Shown here in pieces: positions 1 to 12,338 of a stretch of DNA of 64,000 nt; position 1 is the stretch's first letter; each line of letters begins with the position of its first letter. The stretch is from positions 13,799,593 to 13,863,592 of the forward strand of contig NW_022881603.1 in assembly GCF_003369915.1 (NCBI RefSeq). Direction: 5' to 3'. The translations under genes and the position numbers were made by a program. The notes beneath the pieces are model-generated. The model was not told where the DNA came from, searched no databases, and saw only the letters and a program-made list of their open reading frames with translations. This stretch comes from Drosophila miranda (Eukaryota; Arthropoda; Insecta; Diptera; Drosophilidae).

Positions 1-2
1 CA

Positions 3-494
3 GCGACGGCCGAGGCAGCGGCAGAGGCGGCGACGGCGGCAGCAGGGACGCAGACCGCGGAAACGGCGACGGCGGCCCAGACGGCGACGGCCGAGGCAGC
101 GGCAGAAGCCGAGACGCGGGCCGCGGAAACGGCGACGGCGGCGACAGCACCGACGGAGGTGGAACTCGAGGCGTGGGAGCGCGGACCGTGGGTGTGGCCC
201 GCACCGGAGAGGTCGACGGCGGCCGAGCGCCCGGCTCTGAAGCGGCAGGCCTCCTGCCCGGAGCCCTGTGCAGGACCGAAGCGACCGGCCCTGCAACGGC
301 AGAGCTCGGCACCAGCAGCCACGGTCCACTGGACGGCGATCCCGCGGGAGGAGTGGCCGGCGGCGGGGGGCCGCGCGCAGACCCAGATTCGCCTCGTGGG
401 TAGGAGGGTGAAGAAGCTGGTGAGCGAGCGGGGTACCCGGTACCGCATTGCGATGTCGGCCACACGCACGGAGGTGTTCCGCGAGCAAAAGTAA
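3..494 (+). CDS. 3' end of an unidentified alanine-rich ORF, open at the left edge
   Basis: One frame stays open from the left edge to a TAA at 492-494. The first ~50 codons are a GC-rich low-complexity run (Ala, Thr, Glu, Gln) made by degenerate GACGGCGGC-like repeats. It is followed by a Pro/Arg-rich part and a basic C-terminus ending VFREQK. I do not recognise the protein. A purine-rich tract and an LTR-like sequence lie downstream, once the mini-me-like element at 501-1615 is ignored. It could therefore be the last ORF of that LTR retrotransposon in plus orientation. The start lies outside the window; an internal GTG at 159 is not a credible start. Confidence is moderate for coding and low for identity. 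Confidence 0.4.
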   Translation, partial: ATAEAAAEAATAAAGTQTAETATAAQTATAEAAAEAETRAAETATAATAPTEVELEAWERGPWVWPAPERSTAAERPALKRQASCPEPCAGPKRPALQRQSSAPAATVHWTAIPREEWPAAGGRAQTQIRLVGRRVKKLVSERGTRYRIAMSATRTEVFREQK

Positions 495-500
495 GGAAAA

Positions 501-1615
501 ACGAGGGGGAACGTTGTGAGTTGCTGCGGACACCGCAACTCTACAGTTATACCCGATACTAAGTCAGTATGGCTCTCCTCCGGCAGACGCCGCTAATATT
601 GAACCACCCGACAAAGAGTGCGTGCGAGAGAGACAGAAAATCAGTCTGAGCGTGACGTCGGGCGCTGCGTACCCACTGAAAATTGATTTCTTGCTTTTGG
701 CTACAAAAATGATCCGATCTGATCCAGATTCAGCAATCTGATAGATATGGTCATTATCTATGATTCTGCGTTTTTAGTTTTCTCGAATGTGCAATATTGT
801 GGATGCAACAGATTTTCGTCTTTTGTGGGGGCGGAAGGGGGTGGGGCGAAATTCTGAGATATACGTTTTATAGTGAGATCTAACAGAAGTGCGGATACCA
901 AATTTGGTTACTCTAGCCTTTATAGTCTCTGAGATTTGTGGATGCCCCAGATTTTCGTCCTTTGCGGGGGCGGAAGGGGGTGTGGCGAAATTTGGACACG
1001 AAACGGTCAAGGTCCGATATCACAGGAGTGTGGATACCAAATTTGGTTGCTCTGGCTCTTATAGGTTCTGAGATCCTTGAACTCATATTTTGCAATTGAC
1101 AAAACCGACCATGAAACCTGTGTGTTAGAGAGAGACAGAGCGAGAAAGAATGAAATTGTTTTCTTGATTCTGGCTATAATCATTATACGATCTGGTTCAG
1201 ATTTTGCACTGTAGAAGATATGGTCATCCTCGCCGATTCTGCGTTTTTGGTTTTATCGTATCTTTAAAAATGTGGATGCCACAGATTTTCGTCCTTTGTG
1301 GGGGCGGAAGTGGGCGGGGCGAAGTTTTGAAATATTTTTGTAGCAGTGACATATCACAGAAGTCTGGATCCAAAACATCGTTGCTCTAGCTCATATAGTC
1401 TTTGAGCACTAGGCGCTGAAGGGGACGGACGGACGGACGGACGGACGGACGGACAGACGGACAGAGAGACAGGGCTCAATCGACTCGGCTATTGATGCTG
1501 ATCAAGAATATATATACTTTATTGGGTCTGAAACGATTCCTTCTGGACGTTACACACATCCACTTTTACCACAAATCTAATATACCCCAATACTCATTTT
1601 GAGTATCGGGTATAA
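501..1615 (+). mobile_element. mini-me-like interspersed element, copy 1
   Basis: The copy runs from an ACGAGGGGGAACGTT end to a GAGTATCGGGTATAA end. Near the left end is TTATACCCGATACT, and the right end holds the inverse, a hairpin built on CCCAATACTCATTTTGAGTAT. At about 1423-1470 there is a GACG/GACA tetranucleotide run, followed by a conserved core containing TCGACTCGGCTATTGATGCT. This core plus microsatellite layout is what is known for Drosophila mini-me elements, which are related to the Helentron-associated INE group. No coding capacity is visible; several short ORFs recur between copies only because the DNA is repeated. It interrupts a purine-rich stretch of the flanking LTR element. 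Four more copies or fragments occur in this window. Confidence 0.7.
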
Positions 1616-2345
1616 AAAGGGGAAAGGAAAAAAAAAGAGCAAAAGGAAAAAAAAAGAAAGAAAAAATCAAAGGCGAAACACGCGGGAAGAAAATGAATAA
1701 AGAGAGAAGAAAAAGAGAAAAGTGGAATACTTACGGGGGAGAGATATCGAGTGGATCGCCTAAACGCCCCTACACCTTATCGATAGGTGGGGATTCGGCC
1801 CCAGCCAGAAAATTGCAAGGGCTGGCAGCGCCGCCCGAGCTAAGGCGCCAGAGGGCGCCAGGGCGCCCGTGATCCCAGATGCCGTAAGGAGCGCGCGTAA
1901 AATGGGGCCGTTTGAATGAGGAAAGCACACTCCGTCGCAAGGTCGCGGAAAACGGGAGTATTCCGCTGCGGGAAGAAAGAGGGGGGTGTGAGGAACCGTG
2001 GTTCCCACAGGCCGAATTCGACCAAAGCATAGCCGGATAAAGGCGGTGGGACGGTCGGATAAAGGCTGATGGCTGGCTGGATAAGGCGAAGGTCAGCCCA
2101 GATACCCACGGATAGCCGGATGCGGCGAAGAGGCCAAGGGCCCCGAGAGGAGAAGTGTCCCGCTCTCGGAGCAAGAGAAACGCGAGAGGCAGAGGAGACG
2201 GCGGGATCGGGCCGGCAGCGATCCGACGCATGACCAAATAGGGGCATGGGATCACGCCACCGGCCAGGCCCCGTTACGAAGGCCGTGGAAACCAGGAGAC
2301 GGCGATGGAAAACTACCAACGCCGAGCCGGGGCCCGTCAAGGGGC

Positions 2346-2352
2346 TATAAAA
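2346..2352 (+). promoter_or_regulatory. TATA box of the LTR-like sequence
   Basis: TATAAAA in a GC-rich context, about 390 bases upstream of an AATAAA signal. It is the expected core promoter of the LTR at 1616-2874. Confidence 0.45.
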
Positions 2353-2733
2353 GGAGGCTGCGGCAACGAAGCGGGGCTCTTTTTCCGTGGAGAAGTGATC
2401 GCGCGCGCACGTTGAAACCCCGCCGAAACGTGAGAGTAATACCCGGTACGGTTCGAAGAAGTGCAGTGAAGTGAATAGCAACAGGAAGACAGGCCCCGCC
2501 TGCCCCCAGAGTGAGTCTAAGTTAAGAGGTGATCCACAGTTGCCGGCGGAAGCTAAGAGGGGAGTGCGAGACGTAGAGTGCGGATTTGCGTGGCGGGCCA
2601 AAGCAATAGCGGAGGTCAAACTGCCCCAATCAACAGCCTCAACGCTGCCACACCCGACGAGAGCCCACGCGTGGTGGAGATCCATAGATAAGCTGAATTG
2701 TAGCATCTAGCCCTAAGTCCTAATATAAGTACG

Positions 2734-2739
2734 AATAAA
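2734..2739 (+). promoter_or_regulatory. Poly(A) signal of the LTR-like sequence
   Basis: AATAAA near the right end of the LTR-like block, about 140 bases before its presumed end. It would mark the R/U5 side of the LTR. Confidence 0.4.
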
Positions 2740-3799
2740 GAGAGATTCGATTAAAGAAAAGGAAGGTCTAAGCATTTGTCGTTGGGGGCAACAATAAAAA
2801 TACGTTGCGACGAATCGGCCGACCGCTGAGCGAGACCAGCAAACTCAAGCGAACCAAGAAGCAGGTCCGTTACACTATATTTCCCTACCTCTAACTATCC
2901 TATTTATCTTTTTATTCACTACACTCTATTACACTCATACACTCTATCTATTCTTCTTTCAGAACAATCGCCTAAACACTACCTATAACGCTAACTCACT
3001 GATCTTCAGCACAAAAACACTTAATACGGAAAACAATAATAAGGGGGAAAGGAACCACAACTACTACTAGGGCCAACTCCGCACATTCCTGTCCAACGTC
3101 TAGAACTTTGCGAGCGCTGTTGACTAATCTTATCTTCCTTGGAAGATTAAGAGTCAAGGGCGCTCACTTCCCTACAGTCGCTGTTTCCGCCTACTTCCCT
3201 ACTGAATGCCCGTTGCGGGATGTTGTAGCTGCTCCGAGTGCAACGCGTGGCCGACTTCTGTCCCCACGGGCCACTCAGAACAAAAATCTCATTGAGAATC
3301 TACCCTCCCGACTGCATCCAGCGGTAAGCAGGGGAAGCGAAAAACAGAAATCTTTCTGTCCATATCCCAACTTCGGGTATTTCTTTTTTCTTCTTCAGGT
3401 TCTCATTTTGCACACCAGGCACCGGGCCGGTTGCTAACTGGCTTGTGGATTCTCCTCTGCCAGTGCCAAACCAAATCCCCTCTTGAGATTTCCTGCTTCC
3501 CGTTGTCAGATAAGTGCCGAATCATTAAACAACAAAAAAAAACTTTTTACTTTGTGGATTTTCTTTGCATCCTCAGATCCCTCAGCGCCGTGCTTCTGTG
3601 AGCCAACTCGTCGGGTCCCTCACAGGCCACCGGAACACCGATGGACCCCAGATTGCAAAATACCACTCGAGATCTATCTTCTCTGCTGGATATTTATACT
3701 TTCTTCGACGTCTGTGTGATCCGCATCCGTACTCTCCCTCTTTGATGGTAGAGCCAGGACTGCGAGTCCACTTCCCTGTCTCAGATTGGGCGCCATTAT

Positions 3800-4427
3800 T
3801 GTTACGAACCTTTGTTTTCTTCGGGGCAAGGCCGGCTAGACAGTCATCCCAGGGCTGGGTACTTCCCAAGCCCTCAGGTCGCACAATATACCAACTAATT
3901 GGACATCTCGAACAAATTGAAACAACAAAAGTAACCGACAAAAAAAAAACTGCAAACGGACTCTACTCGACAAACAACATTACAGTAACTTTCTTCAACA
4001 CAGACGTGGACCAGGTCGAGGTGTCGATGTTTTTAACCCTGACGTACCCTCCCTACCTGAGATCTGAATAACAACGTTTTGGATCTCCCTGCCATGTGCA
4101 GCAGCCTTACACTCTCGTTGCTGTGGCTCCTCTTCCCCCCATATGAAACGCTTAGCAATTCATTTTCTTCGTTATAATTTTCACTTCAATTTCCTAATTT
4201 TACACGGTATCATCGCTACACTAAGACTGCCTATTCATACCCCTCTCATCTTATCACTACGGGCGGTTAATAAATAAATAGATAAATATAAATAATTAAC
4301 ATAATAAATATAAATAAGTTACATATAGATATAATATGGACGGACTTAAATTAGGTTATTAACATATACATATAAATGGAGACGTCTAACAAAAATAAAT
4401 AATGGGAGTAAATAAGTTAATTGATGA
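3800..4427 (-). repeat. Gag-only element LTR, array 1, LTR 1
   Basis: Starts TGTTACGAAC on the plus strand, so the LTR ends ...GTAACA on its own strand. The opposite boundary lies at the T-run after TTAATTGATGA, next to the polypurine tract at 4428-4443. The TG at that far end is missing, so the boundary is approximate. Confidence 0.7.
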
Positions 4428-4443
4428 TTTTTTTTCTCTCCCT
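4428..4443 (-). promoter_or_regulatory. Polypurine tract of the gag-only element
   Basis: Purine-only run on the minus strand (AGGGAGAG followed by A8) directly upstream of the LTR. It is the expected primer site for plus-strand DNA synthesis. The same run precedes the LTRs at ~8000, 11534, 15067, 32985, 47570 and 56619. At the right end of the array, 18604-18610, only the T-run remains. Confidence 0.6.
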
Positions 4444-5271
4444 AAATGGGCGAGGGACCCGCACTACGTGGCCAGGATAGTTTCTTCGAGACCAGCAAAA
4501 CCAAGCCAGGATGGCGGAGCTGTGGCCTATTCCCTATGGATTTGCCAACAAAAAGAATAAATTTGGGGTTTCTTTACTCCCCCTTTGAAGCGGACTCACT
4601 CTGGTGCTTTTTGGGTCTACTTTCCGTCCCGCTGGTCAGCTCCTGGTGTTTCACTGATCTTGATCCCCTGGAATCACAGATTTATTTATCTTTTATCGGG
4701 TGATGGCCACTACTCCATCCTCATCCCAACACTTTTTCTTTCAAAACTAAAAAAATCACTAGATCACTATGTCCGGCGCGCATGCTCCTCCGTTTCGGGA
4801 ATTTCTTTCTCTGAACCCCCTCTTGGCTTAGCTGCTCTGTTTAATGCTCCCGGGCCGCTGATCCCCATCGCTCTCTCTTCTATCGCCCTTGAACTAGGTT
4901 CAAGGCATGGCCTGATTCGGGCTGCTGGCGGCTCTCTTTTCTTTGGGGTATGGGTGAGTTGGCTTCGGGACTCCGTTATGGGATGAGATCGGAAATCCTC
5001 TCTCATAACGGCTCCGGAGAGCGCGCGGAACTCTCACTCTCCAGGACCAGGTGGCGCCACTCTTGCTAACCCTTTCCCCTTAAATTTTGGCCTTGGCACT
5101 ATGTTCGAACTTCTTTCCTCCTCACCGCTTCTATGGGATATCACCTATCGATATCTTCGCATGCAACACCTAGCGAAAATTCGAGCGACCATAGCCGCGG
5201 AGAATTATTCGCAAACATCGAAGAGTTACACGTTTCACTAAAACTGCTGGCCTTCCCGGACATTACGGTGC

Positions 5272-6444
5272 CTAGGATCTTGCAGCGCCCAACGTAGGCT
5301 TACACCCACTGATCGGATATTCTCTCAGCTGCTCCCCGTTCCGGACTCGGATCGCGTAAAAGTAGCGGGCGATCTCGTCATCGAGGCCCGTCTTCAAGAC
5401 TCGCACCATTTCGGGCTCATCCAAAGGTGTGGTGAGTCTAGCCGCCAGCCTGCGCATCGCTCTAAAGTACTCTTCCACAGATTCGCCAGATTGTTGTCGT
5501 CGCTCATGCAAGGTGCGTAGCCGCTCGAACTCGCCACACACTGCTCGGAACCGGGACACCAAATCCTCGTCCTTCAAATCCTCCCATACTTCCGGACGCC
5601 GTTCTCGGACAAATTGCCAATACCACTCCGCCGCTTGTCCTTTGACGAGATGGTGAAAGTTGTCAAGGACCTCGTCCCACGACCGTCGGTTCTGCCTACG
5701 GAGGAACTCGACCCTGAACACGAAGCCCTGCACCGTCATCTTATTTGGGTCTCCATCTCCGTCGAGGTGGATTTCCCATATTGACATATTGACATATCGA
5801 CACGTCCCCATCTCGCTCCTCTCCAATCATCTCTCCTTTCAAATGGTGGCAGATCTGTTGGACCTCCGCCGTCTCCTGATGTCTCCCGTCTCTGCCTTCC
5901 AGCACCTGGATCCAGGTCCGCATCGCCTATTCCTCGGCGCCAGTTCTGGCTCAACCTCGCCGGCTTCCTTGGAGGCGACTGGGAATTCCATGCGTCATCG
6001 TCCTTGGACCTTTTTGGAATGGTCCCTGTGTTCGGCTTCTGCCTGAGGTGAGCTAGAGGCTGCTGATCGCCATTATTATCCTTGATTTGAGCTTTCCAAT
6101 CTCAGGTCTTGGATCAATTCCACGTTCTGGCGCAGAGGCGCCATCACCTCTGTTATGGCCCCCATCAGCTCCATAAAGCCGCGACGGATCTCCTCCTGCA
6201 GCGTCTTACTCAGGGTATCTGCCATGCTTCCTCTCCACGTCTCTTGTGCTTGCGCTATGGCGACATTTACTCCTGAGAGAATCTCGGAGGGCAGTGCGTT
6301 GGATTGGCCTGGCAAATTCCAGCTGTCGTCTCCACGCCCCTCAGCGCCCTGTGTGTCACCGCCTTGCATCTGTCCTTGGAGGTTACCTGGTGGAGGAGAC
6401 CTGCGGGTCATTTTCTGTTTAGACCGCAAGTTGTACGCGCTCAT
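5272..6444 (-). pseudogene. gag of gag-only element, unit 1, frame broken
   Basis: Same protein as the intact copy at 15874-17040, read from ATG at 6444. The frame is lost near 6080-6095, where 12 bases of the intact copy are replaced by GAGC. It is regained after a 14-base gain near 5780-5795 made of repeated TGACATAT-type sequence. The two changes together restore the frame, leaving ~90 codons scrambled. The C-terminal Retrotrans_gag-like region is intact. The copy at 8806-9978 has the same two lesions. Confidence 0.8.
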
Positions 6445-7366
6445 CAACTTAGCCCTATATTTCCCTACCTCTAACTACCCTATTTATCTTTTTATTCACT
6501 ACACTCTATTACACTCATACACTCTATCTATTCTTCTTTCAGAACAATCGCCTAAACACTACCTATAACGCTAACTCACTGATCTTCAGCACAAAAACAC
6601 TTAATACGGCAAAACAATAATAAGGGGGAAAGGAACCACAACTACTACTAGGGCCAACTCCGCACATTCCTGTCCAACGTCTAGAACTTTGCGAGCGCTG
6701 TTGACTAATCTTATCTTCCTTGGAAGATTAAGAGTCAAGGGCGCTCACTTCCCTACAGTCGCTGTTTCCGCCTACTTCCCTACTGAATGCCCGTTGCGGG
6801 ATGTTGTAGCTGCTCCGAGTGCAACGCGTGGCCGACTTCTGTCCCCACGGGCCACTCAGAACAAAAATCTCATTGAGAATCTACCCTCCCGACTGCATCC
6901 AGCGGTAAGCAGGGGAAGCGAAAAACAGAAATCTTTCTGTCCATATCCTAACTTCGGGTATTTCTTTTTTCTTCTTCAGGTTCTCATTTTGCACACCAGG
7001 CACCGGGCCGGTTGCTAACTGGCTTGTGGATTCTCCTCTGCCAGTGCCAAACCAAATCCCCTCTTGAGATTTCCTGCTTCCCGTTGTCAGATAAGTGCCG
7101 AATCATTAAACAACAAAAAAAAACTTTTTACTTTGTGGATTTTCTTTGCATCCTCAGATCCCTCAGCGCCGTGCTTCTGTGAGCCAACTCGTCGGGTCCC
7201 TCACAGGCCACCGGAACACCGATGGACCCCAGATTGCAAAATACCACTCGAGATCTATCTTCTCTGCTGGATATTTATACTTTCTTCGACGTCTGTGTGA
7301 TCCGCATCCGTACTCTCCCTCTTTGATGGTAGAGCCAGGACTGCGAGTCCACTTCCCTGTCTCAGA

Positions 7367-7376
7367 TTGGGCGCCA
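7367..7376 (-). promoter_or_regulatory. Primer binding site (tRNA-Lys type), gag-only element
   Basis: On the minus strand the LTR ends GTTCGTAACA, then four bases, then TGGCGCCCAA. Those ten bases match the primer site known from gypsy-type elements, complementary to the 3' end of tRNA-Lys. The match stops after ten bases. Equivalent sites precede every complete LTR in both arrays (for example 3787-3796). Confidence 0.65.
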
Positions 7377-7380
7377 TTAT

Positions 7381-7999
7381 TGTTACGAACCTTTGTTTTC
7401 TTCGGGGCAAGGCCGGCTAGCCAGTCATCCCAGGGCTGGGTACTTCCCAAGCCCTCAGGTCGCACAATATACCAACTAATTGGACATCTCGAACAAATTG
7501 AAACAACAAAAGTAACCGACAAAAAAAAAACTGCAAACGGACTCTACTCGACAAACAACATTACAGTAACTTCCTTCAACACAGACGTGGACCAGGTCGA
7601 GGTGTCGATGTTTTTACCCCTGACGTACCCTCCCTTACCAGAGATCTGAATAACAACGTTTTGGATCTCCCTGCCATGTGCAGCAGCCTTACCCTCTCGT
7701 TGCTGTGGCTCCTCTTCCCCCATATGAAACGCATAGCAATTCATTTTCTTCGTTATAATTTTCACTTCAATTTCCTAATTTTACACGGTATCATCGCTAC
7801 ACTAAGCCTGCCTATTCATACCCCCTCATCTTATCACTACGGGCGGTTAATAAATAAATAGAAATAATTAACATAATAAATATAAATAAGTTACATATAG
7901 ATATAATATGGACGGACTTAAATTAGGGGATTAACATATACATATAAATGGAGACGTCTAACAAAAATAAATAATGGGAGTAAATAAGTTAATTGATGA
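7381..7999 (-). repeat. Gag-only element LTR, array 1, LTR 2
   Basis: Starts TGTTACGAAC. It shares with LTR 3 the variant CCCTTACCAGAGATC and a shortened TAAATA run, which marks these two as sister copies. Confidence 0.75.
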
Positions 8000-8805
8000 T
8001 TTTTTTCTCTCCCTAAATGGGCGAGGGACCCGCACTACGTGGCCAGGATAGTTTCTTCGAGACCAGCAAAACCAAGCCAGAATGGCGGAGCTGTGGCCTA
8101 TTCCCTATGGATTTGCCAACAAAAAGAATAAATTTGGGGTTTCTTTACTCCCCTTTGAAGCGGACTCACTCTGGTGCTTTTTGGGTCTACTTTCCGTCCC
8201 GCTGGTCAGCTCTAAAGTTCCTGGTGTTTCACTGATCTTGATCCCCTGGAATCACAGATTTATTTATCTTTTATCGGGTGATGGCCACTACTCCATCCTC
8301 ATCCCACTCACTTTTTCTTTCAAAACTAAAAAAATCACTTTCTCTGAACCCCCTCTTGGCTTAGCTGCTCTGTTTAATGCTCCCGGGCCGCTGATCCCCA
8401 TCGCTCTCTCTTCTATCGCCCTTGAACTAGGTTCAAGGGCATGGCCTGATTCGGGCTGCTGGCGGCTCTCTTTTCTTTGGGGTATGGGTGAGTTGGCTTC
8501 GGGACTCCGTTATGGGATGAGATCGGAAATCCTCTCTCATAACGGCTCCGGAGAGCGCGCGGAACTCTCACTCTCCAGGACCAGGTGGCGCCACTCTTGC
8601 TAACCCTTTCCCCTTAAATTTTGGCCTTGGCACTATGTTCGAACTTCTTTCCTCCTCACCGCTTCTATGGGATATCACCTATCGATATCTTCGCATGCAA
8701 CACCTAGCGAAAATTCGAGCGACCATAGCCGCGGAGAATTATTCGCAAACATCGAAGAGTTACACGTTTCACTAAAACTGCTGGCCTTCCCGGACATTAC
8801 GGTGC

Positions 8806-9978
8806 CTAGGATCTTGCAGCGCCCAACGTAGGCTTACACCCACTGATCGGATATTCTCTCAGCTGCTCCCCGTTCCGGACTCGGATCGCGTAAAAGTAGC
8901 GGGCGATCTCGTCATCGAGGCCCGTCTTCAAGACTCGCACCATTTCGGGCTCATCCAAAGGTGTGGTGAGTCTAGCCGCCAGCCTGCGCATCGCTCTAAA
9001 GTACTCTTCCACAGATTCGCCAGATTGTTGTCGTCGCTCATGCAAGGTGCGTAGCCGCTCGAACTCGCCACACACTGCTCGGAACCGGGACACCAAATCC
9101 TCGTCCTTCAAATCCTCCCATACTTCCGGACGCCGTTCTCGGACAAATTGCCAATACCACTCCGCCGCTTGTCCTTTGACGAGATGGTGAAAGTTGTCAA
9201 GGACCTCGTCCCACGACCGTCGGTTCTGCCTACGGAGGAACTCGACCCTGAACACGAAGCCCTGCACCGTCATCTTATTTGGGTCTCCATCTCCGTCGAG
9301 GTGGATTTCCCATATTGACATATTGACATATCGACACGTCCCCATCTCGCTCCTCTCCAATCATCTCTCCTTTCAAATGGTGGCAGATCTGTTGGACCTC
9401 CGCCGTCTCCTGATGTCTCCCGTCTCTGCCTTCCAGCACCTGGATCCAGGTCCGCATCGCCTATTCCTCGGCGCCAGTTCTGGCTCAACCTCGCCGGCTT
9501 CCTTGGAGGCGACTGGGAATTCCATGCGTCATCGTCCTTGGACCTTTTTGGAATGGTCCCTGTGTTCGGCTTCTGCCTGAGGTGAGCTAGAGGCTGCTGA
9601 TCGCCATTATTATCCTTGATTTGAGCTTTCCAATCTCAGGTCTTGGATCAATTCCACGTTCTGGCGCAGAGGCGCCATCACCTCTGTTATGGCCCCCATC
9701 AGCTCCATAAAGCCGCGACGGATCTCCTCCTGCAGCGTCTTACTCAGGGTATCTGCCATGCTTCCTCTCCACGTCTCTTGTGCTTGCGCTATGGCGACAT
9801 TTACTCCTGAGAGAATCTCGGAGGGCAGTGCGTTGGATTGGCCTGGCAAATTCCAGCTGTCGTCTCCACGCCCCTCAGCGCCCTGTGTGTCACCGCCTTG
9901 CATCTGTCCTTGGAGGTTACCTGGTGGAGGAGACCTGCGGGTCATTTTCTGTTTAGACCGCAAGTTGTACGCGCTCAT
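8806..9978 (-). pseudogene. gag of gag-only element, unit 2, frame broken
   Basis: Near-identical to the unit 1 gag, including the GAGC replacement (near 9615-9630) and the repeated TGACATAT insertion (near 9315-9330). Both lesions therefore predate the duplication that separated units 1 and 2. ATG at 9978, stop at 8806-8808. Confidence 0.8.
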
Positions 9979-10914
9979 CAACTTAGCCCTATATTTCCCT
10001 ACCTCTAACTACCCTATTTATCTTTTTATTCACTACACTCTATTACACTCATACACTCTATCTATTCTTCTTTCAGAACAATCGCCTAAACACTACCTAT
10101 AACGCTAACTCACTGATCTTCAGCACAAAAACACTTAATACGGCAAAACAATAATAAGGGGGAAAGGAACCACAACTACTACTAGGGCCAACTCCGCACA
10201 TTCCTGTCCAACGTCTAGAACTTTGCGAGCGCTGTTGACTAATCTTATCTTCCTTGGAAGATTAAGAGTCAAGGGCGCTCACTTCCCTACAGTCGCTGTT
10301 TCCGCCTACTTCCCTACTGAATGCCCGTTGCGGGATGTTGTAGCTGCTCCGAGTGCAACGCGTGGCCGACTTCTGTCCCCACGGGCCACTCAGAACAAAA
10401 ATCTCATTGAGAATCTACCCTCCCGACTGCATCCAGCGGTAAGCAGGGGAAGCGAAAAACAGAAATCTTTCTGTCCATATCCTAACTTCGGGTATTTCTT
10501 TTTTCTTCTTCAGGTTCTCATTTTGCACACCAGGCACCGGGCCGGTTGCTAACTGGCTTGTGGATTCTCCTCTGCCAGTGCCAAACCAAATCCCCTCTTG
10601 AGATTTCCTGCTTCCCGTTGTCAGATAAGTGCCGAATCATTAAACAACAAAAAAAAACTTTTTACTTTGTGGATTTTCTTTGCATCCTCAGATCCCTCAG
10701 CGCCGTGCTTCTGTGAGCCAACTCGTCGGGTCCCTCACAGGCCACCGGAACACCGATGGACCCCAGATTGCAAAATACCACTCGAGATCTATCTTCTCTG
10801 CTGGATATTTATACTTTCTTCGACGTCTGTGTGATCCGCATCCGTACTCTCCCTCTTTGATGGTAGAGCCAGGACTGCGAGTCCACTTCCCTGTCTCAGA
10901 TTGGGCGCCATTAT

Positions 10915-11533
10915 TGTTACGAACCTTTGTTTTCTTCGGGGCAAGGCCGGCTAGCCAGTCATCCCAGGGCTGGGTACTTCCCAAGCCCTCAGGTCGCACA
11001 ATATACCAACTAATTGGACATCTCGAACAAATTGAAACAACAAAAGTAACCGACAAAAAAAAAACTGCAAACGGACTCTACTCGACAAACAACATTACAG
11101 TAACTTCCTTCAACACAGACGTGGACCAGGTCGAGGTGTCGATGTTTTTACCCCTGACGTACCCTCCCTTACCAGAGATCTGAATAACAACGTTTTGGAT
11201 CTCCCTGCCATGTGCAGCAGCCTTACCCTCTCGTTGCTGTGGCTCCTCTTCCCCCATATGAAACGCATAGCAATTCATTTTCTTCGTTATAATTTTCACT
11301 TCAATTTCCTAATTTTACACGGTATCATCGCTACACTAAGCCTGCCTATTCATACCCCCTCATCTTATCACTACGGGCGGTTAATAAATAAATAGAAATA
11401 ATTAACATAATAAATATAAATAAGTTACATATAGATATAATATGGACGGACTTAAATTAGGGGATTAACATATACATATAAATGGAGACGTCTAACAAAA
11501 ATAAATAATGGGAGTAAATAAGTTAATTGATGA
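10915..11533 (-). repeat. Gag-only element LTR, array 1, LTR 3
   Basis: Starts TGTTACGAAC and is nearly identical to the LTR at 7381-7999. Its neighbouring 3' noncoding region lacks a 46-base block that is present in unit 1 and in array 2. Confidence 0.75.
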
Positions 11534-12338
11534 TTTTTTTCTCTCCCTAAATGGGCGAGGGACCCGCACTACGTGGCCAGGATAGTTTCTTCGAGACCAG
11601 CAAAACCAAGCCAGAATGGCGGAGCTGTGGCCTATTCCCTATGGATTTGCCAACAAAAAGAATAAATTTGGGGTTTCTTTACTCCCCTTTGAAGCGGACT
11701 CACTCTGGTGCTTTTTGGGTCTACTTTCCGTCCCGCTGGTCAGCTCTAAAGTTCCTGGTGTTTCACTGATCTTGATCCCCTGGAATCACAGATTTATTTA
11801 TCTTTTATCGGGTGATGGCCACTACTCCATCCTCATCCCACTCACTTTTTCTTTCAAAACTAAAAAAATCACTTTCTCTGAACCCCCTCTTGGCTTAGCT
11901 GCTCTGTTTAATGCTCCCGGGCCGCTGATCCCATCGCTCTCTCTTCTATCGCCCTTGAACTAGGTTCAAGGGCATGGCCTGATTCGGGCTGCTGGCGGCT
12001 CTCTTTTCTTTGGGGTATGGGTGAGTTGGCTTCGGGACTCCGTTATGGGATGAGATCGGAAATCCTCTCTCATAACGGCTCCGGAGAGCGCGCGGAACTC
12101 TCACTCTCCAGGACCAGGTGGCGCCACTCTTGCTAACCCTTTCCCCTTAAATTTTGGCCTTGGCACTATGTTCGAACTTCTTTCCTCCTCACCGCTTCTA
12201 TGGGATATCACCTATCGATATCTTCGCATGCAACACCTAGCGAAAATTCGAGCGACCATAGCCGCGGAGAATTATTCGCAAACATCGAAGAGTTACACGT
12301 TTCACTAAAACTGCTGGCCTTCCCGGACATTACGGTGC

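Larger units (their letters stand above)
1616..2874 (+). mobile_element. LTR-like 3' end of a retrotransposon, with polypurine tract
   Basis: A purine-rich tract (about 1616-1735) is followed by ~1.1 kb with LTR character. There is a TATA box at 2346-2352, a poly(A) signal at 2734-2739 and an end in GTTACA near 2873. The order PPT, U3, TATA, R, AATAAA, U5 fits a plus-strand 3' LTR or solo LTR. The exact LTR start is uncertain; TGGAATACTTACGG at ~1722 is one candidate. The ORF ending at 494 may belong to the same element. On the right it abuts, without a clear target duplication, the truncated leader of the gag-only array. I cannot name the family; the long LTR recalls Osvaldo/Ulysses-type elements, which is only an analogy. 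Confidence 0.5.

Noticed and set aside
1423..1470. GACG repeats considered as a CRISPR-like or satellite array
   Set aside because: It is the short microsatellite of mini-me-like elements and occurs in each copy with variable length.
1840..2706. 288-codon minus-strand frame inside the LTR-like sequence
   Set aside because: No domain, composition typical of GC-rich noncoding DNA, and it runs across a TATA box and poly(A) signal on the other strand.
3108..4071. Plus-strand frames of 78-168 codons repeated in every array unit
   Set aside because: They lie in the leader and LTR of a minus-strand element, have no recognisable domain, and recur only because the DNA is repeated.
5279..5292. GCGCCCAACGT on the plus strand, resembling a tRNA-Lys primer site
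   Set aside because: It is inside the gag coding end, in the wrong orientation and far from an LTR, so it is probably chance.
5429..6046. Plus-strand frames opposite gag
   Set aside because: Antisense shadows of the gag coding sequence; composition follows the gag codons.
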